A model generated the notes under the pieces. The model worked only from the letters and a program-made list of their open reading frames with translations. It made no database searches and was not told where the DNA came from. This document shows positions 13,501-23,459 of a DNA stretch of 64,000 bases, piece by piece. Within the stretch, counting starts at the first letter, position 1. Every line of letters starts with the position of its first letter. This DNA comes from Myrica gale. Taxonomy: Eukaryota; Streptophyta; Magnoliopsida; Fagales; Myricaceae. The DNA lies in the NCBI GenBank assembly GCA_963930655.1, contig OZ005621.1, positions 6,807,001 through 6,871,000 of the forward strand. The letters run 5' to 3'. Position numbers and translations under genes: made by a program.

Positions 13501-15845
13501 TGTGGCTAGACAATCCGTTGCTTTTGCATTTTGTGACAATGCAACTATGGTAAGACGTGTCTTGCTAGTAAGTTACGGATATGGTCCCTTTAAAAATCTA
13601 CAGTGATTGTTCCTGGAATGACTTTTTTGAGATTTTCCTGCCATGTTGTGGTTTAAGCAGATATGAGACTCATTTAAATATTTTACCTTCTGTTCCGTGG
13701 TTCCTGTCTTAGTAGGAGATAACTTTAGAATAGGAATCCAATGGTTTTTTTCTCATGATGTTGTATTCTTAATGGATATTGCTTGCGATAATTCATCAAA
13801 TCTATTGGCTATGTGGTGTTTTCCTGCAATCTCATTTTATTAAAATGAAAATTCACGGTTAGCTGCACTTTTGTGTTTTCATCTGTCCAAGATGTTCAAG
13901 ATTGCAGCTCATATTGGAACTGCTTAGATGCATTCCAAAGCTTTCATCACCTAAATAACAAGGCACTTTTCACTTGAGTGCATGTGCATTAGATCGTGAT
14001 TGTTTTCTTTCTTTCGATTGTAAACCAAATGTAATTATGTTGATATTTACTTCCCACTACTTTTATTTATCAAAAAAAAAAAAAAAATTACTTCCCACTA
14101 CTTTGACACGCGTATCTTTACAGCTGCTGATTTCAGGTTCACTTGACAGCTTAGATGTTGATGATATACGATTGAACACCAATTATGCAGGTGGCTATCA
14201 TAAAGTAAGTGCCCTTTTCTTATTCCATGATTCAAGATGATACATAACTGTATACCATTAGCCGTTGTGAAGAACTAAATGGTTGTCAACAGGAGCATTA
14301 TGTCATAGAGATGTTCTGGGAAGTTCTCAAAAGCTTTTCGTTGGAAAATCAGAAGAAATTTTTGAAGTAAGTTTCATAATCTACCATCAATTTCCGTACT
14401 AGTTATTTATGTAGGCTTCTTTAATGGGTAATGTCTGCTTTAAAAGGAATGCATAGCAGGGAGGATAATAACTAGATCGAATTATTTTCCAGGTTTGTGA
14501 CTGGGTGCTCTCGAGGACCCCTCCTTGGATTCCGATACCTCGAGCCTCTGTTTTGCATACAAAGGTAATAAGTTACAGCAGTTTTAACCTGATAAGAGGA
14601 CTTATGTTAGTTGATCTTAGCCATCTGGGTTTGAGAGTCTCTCCGACAAATACTTCCCCCGTTTCCTCTCTCTTTCTCTAGTTGTTGACAGTTTGTTGAT
14701 CTCTCTTGGTGTAGGGCTGCTGGTAATGCTTCTGATGAGGCTCTTGACCGGTTACCAACATCAGCTACTTGTATGAATCTTTTAAAGCTTCCGCCATATA
14801 GAAGGTTTGTCCCTATCATAACTCACTTTCTGCAAATTTAGGGTTTTGTTCTGCGTATGGTCTTGGGAACAAAATGTTGTGTCGTCCTCTAAAACCATGT
14901 GTGAAGGTGAGGCGATGGGGTTAATCTTGGACATGTATGTTCTATTAACATATCGAAGGAAATGGACAGATTTTAATTTGAAAGGTCCTAGCATATTACC
15001 AGAAGATAACCATCAAAAGAGAAAGGGATTGCCTCCGAAGGCAATCCCCTCCGGATGTCCGGCTGGACGGCTGGATGCCATCCAGCCGGACATCCAAGGG
15101 TTGAGAATCCCGGGCAGCCCACACCCTTCCCATTCTCAACCCTTGGATGTCCGGTTGGATGGCATCCAGCCGTCCAGCCGGACATCCGGAGGGGATTGCC
15201 TTCGGAGGCAATCCCCTCTCCCATCAAAATAGAACAAGCAAAAAACAACTACCATCCTAATCTATCCAGATTGTACTTTCCTAGCACTATTTGCCATCTC
15301 ACCCAAACCTCCTAGAATCTTTACATTTTTTGTCTTCTGCAAATCAACCTCAGCTTGCGGGATCTTGCTAAGGAAGGTTCTCATCATTTCCTCTATAAAG
15401 TTCTTATTCCCTGAACAGCAAAAAAAGGTTTTTTTTTTTATTGAGGGGGGGGGGGTGCAGTTTTTGCAATTTGTTTCTATTCTGTTATTTCTCACTTGAT
15501 GACCTATATGCTATTATTAGGCATTTATTTTCTTATTGAGAAGCCCTATGCCGCCAGCCAAAGTCTGCCAGATTGGTTTTTGTTATATTTCCTCAATATT
15601 ATGATCAGTCTAAAAAAGATTTTTCTAAGAAAAATTTTCTGAATTGATTGCTTTGGATCCTTGTTTGTTAATATTAATTGTTGTCAATTATTTCTTACCT
15701 CATCTTTTTCCTGCACATTATTGATCTCTCATGATGTCCCCCCCCCCCCCCCCCCCAACAAAATTTGTATATATACAGCAAAGAGCAACTGGAAACGAAG
15801 TTGCTATATGCAATCAATGCAGATGCTGGTTTTGATTTGAGCTGA
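1577..15845 (+). CDS. UPL6: E3 ubiquitin-protein ligase UPL6 (HECT type), 26 exons
   Basis: HECT ubiquitin ligase that takes ubiquitin from an E2 onto its own cysteine and passes it to substrates. Exons: 1577-1735, 2390-2487, 2684-2811, 3956-4067, 4824-5004, 6202-6384, 6658-6840, 7078-7159, 7453-7568, 7679-7980, 8180-8276, 8545-8688, 8921-9004, 9096-9182, 9397-9537, 9683-9808, 10355-10453, 10810-10877, 12133-12199, 12864-13034, 13128-13217, 14124-14204, 14293-14366, 14493-14564, 14715-14804, 15779-15845. All junctions are GT-AG and phases add up to 1033 aa, close to Arabidopsis UPL6. The N-terminus ([17 protein letters not shown]) is diagnostic and leads into a basic IQ-like stretch. The C-terminal third is the HECT domain; the catalytic Cys is in exon 25 ([14 protein letters not shown]), and the protein ends in FDLS as expected. 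No disabling change was seen. Introns 21 and 25 carry transposon insertions. Confidence 0.95.
6493..6592 (+). repeat. TTC microsatellite flanked by direct repeats, in UPL6 intron 6
   Basis: An 18-nt sequence (atatttgtatttatgctg) occurs at 6493-6510 and again at 6557-6574, on either side of a (TTC)n tract at about 6532-6556. The second copy runs into 20 nt at 6573-6592 that are identical to exon 7 at 6701-6720. It looks like filler DNA copied from nearby. Confidence 0.85.
14047..14104 (+). mobile_element. LINE tail-only insertion with 17-bp target-site duplication
   Basis: A 17-bp direct repeat (ttacttcccactacttt) lies at 14047-14063 and 14088-14104. Between the copies are only 24 bases: tatttatc followed by 16 A. 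The 8 bases match the last bases of the large LINE before its A tail (tacttatc, ending about 27722) at 7 of 8 positions. This is what an extremely 5'-truncated LINE insertion leaves behind. It lies 20 bp before UPL6 exon 22, inside the intron. Confidence 0.75.
15019..15220. mobile_element. Fold-back MITE, Mutator-like, in UPL6 last intron
   Basis: 202-bp GC-rich element made almost wholly of two inverted arms of about 88 bp (about 15019-15107 and 15133-15220) separated by a short unique centre. It is flanked by a perfect 9-bp duplication ccatcaaaa (15010-15018 and 15221-15229). Long terminal inverted repeats plus a 9-bp target duplication are the hallmarks of Mutator-like elements. The arms are nearly identical, so the insertion is probably young. 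It has no coding capacity. Confidence 0.85.
15738..15756 (+). repeat. C19 homopolymer before the last UPL6 exon
   Basis: Nineteen consecutive C lie 22 bp upstream of the exon 26 start at 15779, where the polypyrimidine tract of the acceptor should be. Length in long C runs is error-prone in sequencing, so the exact count is uncertain. Confidence 0.8.
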
Positions 15846-18437
15846 TTGACCCTGTGCCTGCCAACTCTGCCTAATGTTATGTCAAGTGGAGAAATCTGTC
15901 ATTAGAGTAACCGCATTTACTCTGTTTATGGTATTATAACTATTCATGCTGTGGAAGCCAATGACAACCAGATACTCCTAGGAGACTATGCAGACTGTAA
16001 AGGCAGAGTGGAGACCCATTAGGGGAAGTAGAAACTATAATGTCCAGCGAGCCAGGTTATTTGAGATTAAAATGTACATATGTAAGATCATCTACTTCAG
16101 TATTCGGACGGATTCTAGTTGGTCTTGTCTATGTGATCGATATGAAGCTGTAAATCATTCAAAACTTTGTTTACATATTTCTGTAAATGAGAAGGGGGTT
16201 GACTGCATGTAAAAGTAGGCCTTGTATAAGATTAAACCTTTAGGTAGCGCATCATTTTTCTTGCCTCTTTTCCTCGACTGAATCATGCATATAATATGAT
16301 GTATAAATCTGAGGGAATGTAAGTGGTGTGGTGGCATATCTCTGATATGATGCATTGAACTTCTTTAGAAACAAGCTATAGATGGTCTTCATTCCTGTTA
16401 TTATGGCATTGTGTTTTTCTTTCGACCTTTTTTTTGGAAGTTAGTGAATGCCAAAGCTAATTAAAGAGATGATTCGATCGACGTGTATATCAATATTGTT
16501 TAGTGACGTGAAAATTTATTCAGGAAGAAACGGGATTGAAAATCAAGAAGCTGTTTTCAGGTAGAATATTCTTGAACATATGATTTAGGAACGTTGATTG
16601 GGATGTAAGAAATTTGCTTTGCCAAGATTTTCATCGGATTAAAATCCCTTTTTAGTCTTTGGATTTTAAATCTTTTTAAAAATTCAGTGGCGGAGGCAGG
16701 GTTCCAATTGGGGGCTAGGCCCCGGTTGGCTCAATTCAAAATTGACTTCTTTTTTATAACTAATTTCTCTTGTAACCAGGTTGCCTCCCTTGAAGCTCAA
16801 TGGATTGATTTGCAATCAAAATAATTGATTTCCTTGAAATAGAGAATTTTATTTTGATGTTCTCTCTGATTTAAGTTTATATACACACAATATATGAATA
16901 CGTGTTGGTTTTAGATTAAGATTTTTGGTGTTTCTAAGATCTTGATGTTGATTTTTGTTATGATGTTATTTGTAGACTGGAAAAGTATGTTTGAGGTAAT
17001 TGAAATTTTTAAGATGACATGTTCAATCTTTGATATTCTATTGGATCTGTACTCTATATCATCTTGGAAGTACAATGTTTGAATATGTTCTCTCTTTTTA
17101 TTCACTTATTAAACGAAAAGTAAATATTAGAGCTTGAGTGTTCTTCCTTTCAATAACAAGAGAGGGGACAAGTTGCATAATAAGCTAAGCAGCTTTACTC
17201 TAAGATTTGTACATAGTTAACATTAATAGTACAAAATAATTGTTGCATATTTTCAGATAACTTTGTGTACCAACATAAAAAACAATTATTACCCAAAACA
17301 TATAACGTCATTATCATTATGTCTTTACCACAATTCAATTGGGTTGACTGATTAAATAAACTATTTGTCATGTGGGAAACTCACTTTTTTCTGTCATGAT
17401 GTATTTTCATATTAGCTCTCACATTATTTGTAATACCAATGAATTTAATTTTTGTCCTTAATTTTTAATATTTTAACTCTTAAGATATTTTTTTACATTA
17501 CATAGTAACAAATAGTTTTCGGGTTTTCACTTTAGTCACTAACAGTTTTTTAATTTTATTAGTAAGGTCTTTTTTTCCGTTAGCTTCTAGTATAGTCACT
17601 CAAGGGATGTTATTTTTCTAAAAAATTGTTAAGATTTTAGGATTTTGATAGAATTGTGAATAATTATGTAGATTAGAGTTTTATAGGTTTTTGTGTAAAG
17701 GTTGCTGAAATTTTTTAAAGATATTTAATTTTTGTTGGAGTTTGTAAAAGGTGCAGAGAGAGATAATTTGATGTAATTGTTTAATAGAATAATATTGGAG
17801 TTAAGTGGAAAAATATAGTGAGAAGATTTGTTATAATTTTTTTAAAGGTATCTAAAGTTTATGTGAAAAGTTGTTGGAGATTATGTAAAAGATATTTGTG
17901 TTTGTATATTAATTTTTGGGATTTTGGATGTTCCTTTTGTAAATTTTGTTGAATCATTTGTATTATAGAATACTTTTGCAAACGAACATGCCCTCATTAG
18001 TCTTGTACACGTGTCATAGACTTGATTGGATAAGTGTACACATGTTGGAATTTAATTAATTGTGATATGTATCACTATTAAGTGATTGGATTTAAAATTA
18101 ATTGAAATATTGTTTTAACAATTTAGAGATTCCTGGTGATCACATTGAAAAATTTGGACTATTTTTTAAAAGGTAAAAAAATCAAGAAATAAAAAGATAT
18201 TTAACCCATACTCTTCGGAATAAGTAAGTTTAAAAGATCTGGATTTGTTTAATTTTCTCCAGCAACGAGTAATTCTTTTTCTCTCCTTGGTACTGAAGAT
18301 TTGAGTGTTAAAATTTTGGTCATTTAATAAAAAAATTACTAAATAATCTTTCTCTCCCCTTAATTATCATTTTCTATTATAATAAATATAAAAAATTATT
18401 CAAAATTTCCAATGTACAGTGTAGTTTTTTTTTTGGG
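15846..18437. other. UPL6 3' flank and AT-rich transposon debris
   Basis: The first ~500 bases should contain the UPL6 3' UTR. At 16685-16694 the sequence cagtggcgga begins a block that reads like the left end of a hAT element; the same motif in reverse complement ends a hAT copy at 49309-49318. From about 16800 to 18430 the DNA is very AT-rich with no gene. No tRNA or other RNA gene was seen. Confidence 0.5.
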
Positions 18438-19793
18438 GTGTTCAAGCAAAATTGTTACAAAATCAACCTTCCAGTGTTATCCCTTCCTTCACCTTTCAGC
18501 GCAAGGGTCAATGGTCACTTAAGGTGGTGGCTAACAGATTGGAAAAGCTCCAAAGATTTTTTTTGGGTAGTGAGGGAGAGACATAAGTTTCATCTTGTCA
18601 GGTGGGATAAGATGTGCTCTCCTCTTCGAGCTGGTAGGTTGGGTCTAAGACATTTGTCTTTGTTCAATAAGGCCTTACTTGAGAAGTGGTTGTGGCGGTT
18701 CGCTACAGATACATATAGTTTATGGAGGAGTGTCATTTTGGAGAAGTATGGTTGCGAGGTGGGGGGATGGAGGACTTCGATGATTAATGGTTCTTATGGG
18801 GTGAGCTTGTGGAAGCATATTAGTAGCGGGTGGACACTCTTCTATGAGAGGATTTCTTTTGTGGTGGGTGCGGGCTTAGAGTTCGTTTTTGGTATGATCT
18901 CTAGTGTGGAGACAGAATTTTAAGGTTTGACTTCCCTCTCCTATTCTCCTTGGCTCAGAATAAGGATGCATTGGTGGCAGATTATTTGGAGGATAGGTTG
19001 GGAACTACTGTTTGTAATGTTTAGTTTTCTAGAACCGCCAATGATTGAGAGTTGGATGACTTTGCGGCCTTTTATTCTTTGTTGTATGGTCAGGTTGTTA
19101 AGAGATGAGAGGTTGATAAGATGTGGTAGCGAGATTCCAAAATCGGTGCTTTTCGGTCAAGTCTTTGTATAGATCTCTTTTCGCGGGATATTGATTTGAG
19201 TTTCCCTTGGCGTCAGTGCTGGAAGACTTTGGTTCCCTCTAGAGTTTCTTTTTTGGCTTGGGAGAGTGTTGACTATTGACAACTTACGGAGGAGGGGCTT
19301 TTACTTGACCGATTGATGTTTCTTGTGTAAAGGCGAGGGAGAGTCTGTGGATAATCTTTTTTTTCTGCATTGTTCGGTGGCTAGAGGGTTGTGAGCGTCT
19401 TTATTTTGCATTATGAACCTTTCTTGAGTTATGCCAAGGACGATGATTGAGGTGTTGTGGGGCTAGAGAATGCAGTTCGACAACCTCATTGCTTTGGCAG
19501 TGTGGAGGATGATTCCTCTTGCGGTTTGGTGGATCTTGTGGAGAGAGAGGAACAACAGATGCTTCGAAAATTCTGAGCAGGCTTTGGATAGTTTAAGGGG
19601 TCTTGTTTTGCAGTCGCTTTTTCTTTGGGCTAATGTGATGTTGGGTTCTCCTTTTTCGGGTTATTCAGATTTTCTTAACTTTTTTGCTTGCTTATGTTAG
19701 GAGTTTTCAATATAGTCTTTTGTATTGTTGACTCTGTTATTTTGTATCTTTGTTATTCCTTATTAATAAGATTGACTTACTTATAAAAAAAAA
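18438..19793 (+). mobile_element. 5'-truncated, decayed LINE (L1-type) remnant
   Basis: Broken reading frames (about 18438-18923, 18927-19172, 19470-19700) resemble the C-terminal part of the reverse transcriptase ORF at 25432-27660. For example, HKFHLVRWDKMCSPLRAG here matches HKFHLVRWERVCSPHHAG there, followed in both by SLFNKALL or SMFNKALL and KWLWRFA. Several frameshifts and stops interrupt it. It starts downstream of the FADD motif, so the catalytic core is absent, and it ends with an A-rich tail near 19785-19798. It is older than the second LINE. Confidence 0.85.
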
Positions 19794-19973
19794 TAAAAAT
19801 CAATAGGTCTGTCCTACGTGTCACCTGATGTGAAAATTGAACCAATAAATGTATTGTTGACTCTGTTGTTTTGTATCTTTGTTATTCCTTATTAATAAGA
19901 TTGACTTATAAAAAAATAAAAATCAATAGGTCTGTCCTACGTGTCACCTGATGTGAAAACTGAACCAATAAAT
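19722..19973 (+). repeat. 129-bp tandem duplication across a LINE 3' end
   Basis: Unit 1 (19722-19850) and unit 2 (19851-19973) are almost identical. Each contains the LINE 3' end, its A tail and about 50 bp of adjoining DNA. The duplication therefore took place after the LINE inserted. Confidence 0.85.
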
Positions 19974-22873
19974 ATATTAGAGAAAATGAATTATTTTTTT
20001 TTCTATACCATTTTTGGAGTTTCATAGGAAGAAAAGTATGATTTATTTTTTGGGTTTGGAAGTCTGAATTCCCCTCCCCTGTACAAGACATGTATCGCTG
20101 AGCGCTAGAGTGACTGCCAAGCGGAGGCAGCGGGCGTGTCTTGATACAAAATCGATCGCGTTGCGATACATGCACTAGCATAAGGTGCTGACTATCTCGC
20201 ACGGTCTGAAACTCGAACACAGCTCTGGTTGTTTTTCATTGAAGCTCGCAATCCACAAATAAGCCTCAATACGAGAGAGAGAGAGAGAGATGGTGAAGGT
20301 GCGCATGAACACGGCCGATGTGGCCGCAGAGGTTAAGTTCTTGCGTAGACTAATCGGCATGCGTTGTTCCAATGTCTATGATCTCTCTCCTAAGGTCTGC
20401 TCTTTCCCTGTTCCTAAACCCTAATCCAATATTTATAAATTCGCTTATAACAAACACCGAGCTCGGAACCAAGAAAACAAGCACTAACTATAATTTTTAA
20501 TAAGCATATGAATGGTAAAAGTTCATTTATTTTTCGAACTTTTAGTGAAGTATTTGTTGGAATGAATTGGATAGTCTTGCGAGGATATAACATGGGCGGT
20601 TGTGTATGAACTCGTTACGGTGTGTGTGAATTATTTGCAGACGTATGTATTCAAGCTGATGAATAGTAGCGGGGTCACGGAGTCCGGGGAGAGCGAGAAG
20701 GTTCTGTTGTTGATGGAAAGTGGTGCCAGATTGCATACTACCGCTTACGTCCGGTGAGACTTCAGCCTTGTGCATTGCGAAATTTCCTTAAAATGTTTCT
20801 ACCATGCGTTTGGATGCAGAGATATCCGAACAGAATTCAAAGAGCTGATAATTTATTCTTTTTTCTTGGAGATAACAAATGGGTGTAGCACATTCTTAGC
20901 AAGGTTTAGAAATCTTCTATTTTTACGCTGACTTTTGCTAAACTGGCTAGTAATGGAGAAATAAATGTGAATAAACTGTTAGACTTCTTTTCAATACCAC
21001 TAAACGTTCTTCTTCACCATCAACAGAGACAAAAGTAATACTCCGTCGGGGTTTACTCTCAAGCTAAGGAAGCATATACGCACCAGAAGGCTTGAGGATG
21101 TGCGGCAGCTTGGATATGATCGGGTATATGTCTAACTAGTTGGATCTTCATTCATGCTTCAGAGGGCATAGGGGTCTTAATTTCTTTATTCGTTAATTTG
21201 TTGTACTTCAATTTTGGTTTCTTAATGAATTTAATTTTGGTCTTTTATTTGTTTTCAAAAATTTGTTACAGATTATTCTCTTTCAATTTGGACTGGGTGC
21301 AAGCGCACACTATGTTATATTGGAGCTATTTGCTCAAGGAAACATTCTCCTTACAGATTCTGATTTTATGGTCTTGACCCTTCTCCGGTCTCACAGGTTC
21401 GAGATTCAGTTTGCTTTCTACCTATGGTCATAACTCTCATCTCTGGAGAGTTAGATCTTACCAATTGGGAAAAGTAGTGTGTTTCCAATTGTTGTATGCC
21501 TTCTTTTATGTAATCCACACCCTTTTGAAGTCTGGTTCATTTATCTCCTGGTCTTTAAATAGGAACAAAATGGGGTGGAGGTGCCAATAAGGATAGTGTT
21601 TAAAGGGGTTATTATAGTAGTGTCAACTGGGAAAGGCACTTTAAATACCTTTTCCATTGTCGATCATAGTTGTCGTTATCATTATGTCTCTACTCTCTCT
21701 CTTATGAGGATTATTGGTCTTCTGCACACTTTTTTTTAGCCTGCTTACCTCTATAAACAAAAGAGTGAATTTGGCAGTCTAACATAAATCTGATTATCAG
21801 AAAAATATAGGGTATGTTTCATTCCAAAGATCTGTTGTCCTGAGATATGAATGTGTCTAAACTTATTTTGTTAAAAATTTTGCTTTTAGGTTGAAGTACA
21901 TTTAGCTCTTTCAGCACATGCCAATGCTCGGCGGTGGTACGAAATGAAGAAAAAACAGGAGAGCAAACAGGAAAAGACCATTACAGCACATGAAAAAGAC
22001 TCGTCTGCAGCTTTCACAGGTAGCTTTGCGTTGCAGTTATACTGTTCGTATGAGTGATGAACTGCTGCCTCGTCTGTGCTGAACTGCTTGTAGTCCGAGT
22101 CTTTTATGATAAGTAAACTATCAAATTGCTGAATGGCTGCGCTATTGAGCCTTGTTGTTTTGGACATGCAGTTCAATTTTCCAAAGTCCCCAATGATTAA
22201 TGTCATGAAATTTGTTATTTACCAGATTGCTAGCTTATGTATATAAATTGAATAGCAACATCTCTGTGGTTTTCTAACATTAGGCATCTTTAGAGGAAGT
22301 TGCTGGGCTTATCATGAAGTAGGGTGGGTTCGCTGGTGGTTTTTTGATTAAATATATTTTTAGCAGTGCTTTCTTTGATCCTGTGATATCCTTTTTTACA
22401 CTGATAACTTGTAGTAGTTTCAACACAAATGCAAAGCTTGCTACTTGGGGTCACAAATTCTTTTTCATTCTACAAGGTTCCATTGCACCACGTTTTTGGT
22501 TCAAGAGCATAGTATGGACTGCAATATGAAAAGAATATTGACGCTACAATCTTGGTTCTGAAACTGTATAGGAACTAGATGCATCATATTGCAGTGTCTA
22601 CAGAAATTCTATTCCTTGTATCCTACCATTTTGGATGAAAACATATATGTCAGAGCACTGATATTTCTATCATGGTGTAAATGGTATTTGGATGACTGCA
22701 ATATGAAAAGAATATTGACGCTACAATCTTGGTTCTGAAACTGTATAGGAACTAGATGCATCATATTGCAGTGTCTACAGAAATTCTATTCCTTGTATCC
22801 TACCATTTTGGATGAATACATATAAGTTTTGTGGGTTCGAGGAAGCCGTTCCGTTTCGAAAATATGTGGCTTA

Positions 22874-23459
22874 TTTCGAAACGGAACGGCTTCCTCGAAC
22901 CCACAAAACTTCCACTTTCCAACAAGATTGGGAAGTGGTCAGAAAGCATACGGGGCAACCTTTTCTGGACAAGCTCTGGGTACACCGATTCCCAACCCAA
23001 CCGCTCGCTCGGAAAGCGAGTCACATTAAAATCTCCTCCAATGCACCAAGGTAAATGCCACCAACTCTGAATCCCCGCCAACTCGTCCCACATAATCCTC
23101 CTACTACAATCATCATTAGGACCATAAACACCGGAAAAAATCCATTGGATCTCATCCTCGACATTCCTAAAGATCAAAGATAAGGAGAATAAGCCAATGC
23201 ACGACTCAACCATCTCCAACACACGGGAATCCCAAAGACACAAAATACCACCCGACGCACCATCAACCCCCAAACAACACCATTTAACATGACTCCCTCC
23301 CCACAGCCTCCTAACCAAAGCCCGGGACACCTCCACAACCTTAGTTTCCTGAAGACAAATTAAGTCTCCTTTCCACCCTCGTAACAAATTACCTACCGAC
23401 AAACATTTACCACTCTCATTTAAACCTCTCACATTCCAGCTAATGATTCGAGGCATCAT
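22874..23459 (-). pseudogene. LINE endonuclease domain (APE type), internally deleted
   Basis: N-terminal part of LINE ORF2, starting MMPRIISWNVRGLNESG. Visible motifs are LQETKV (catalytic Glu), GGDFNV and SDHFPI. Between the GGDFNV and SDHFPI motifs the sequence is too short: the usual segment of some 50-60 residues holding the RIDR-type motif is missing, so the enzyme is probably dead. The reading frame then runs into the fold-back at the LINE's left end and finishes in flanking DNA at 22800. It begins with an ATGA overlap of the ORF1 stop codon. Confidence 0.85.

Noticed and set aside
15055..15315. Open frames over the fold-back element
   Set aside because: Both strands are open because the element is a palindrome; the translations mirror one another and have no homology.
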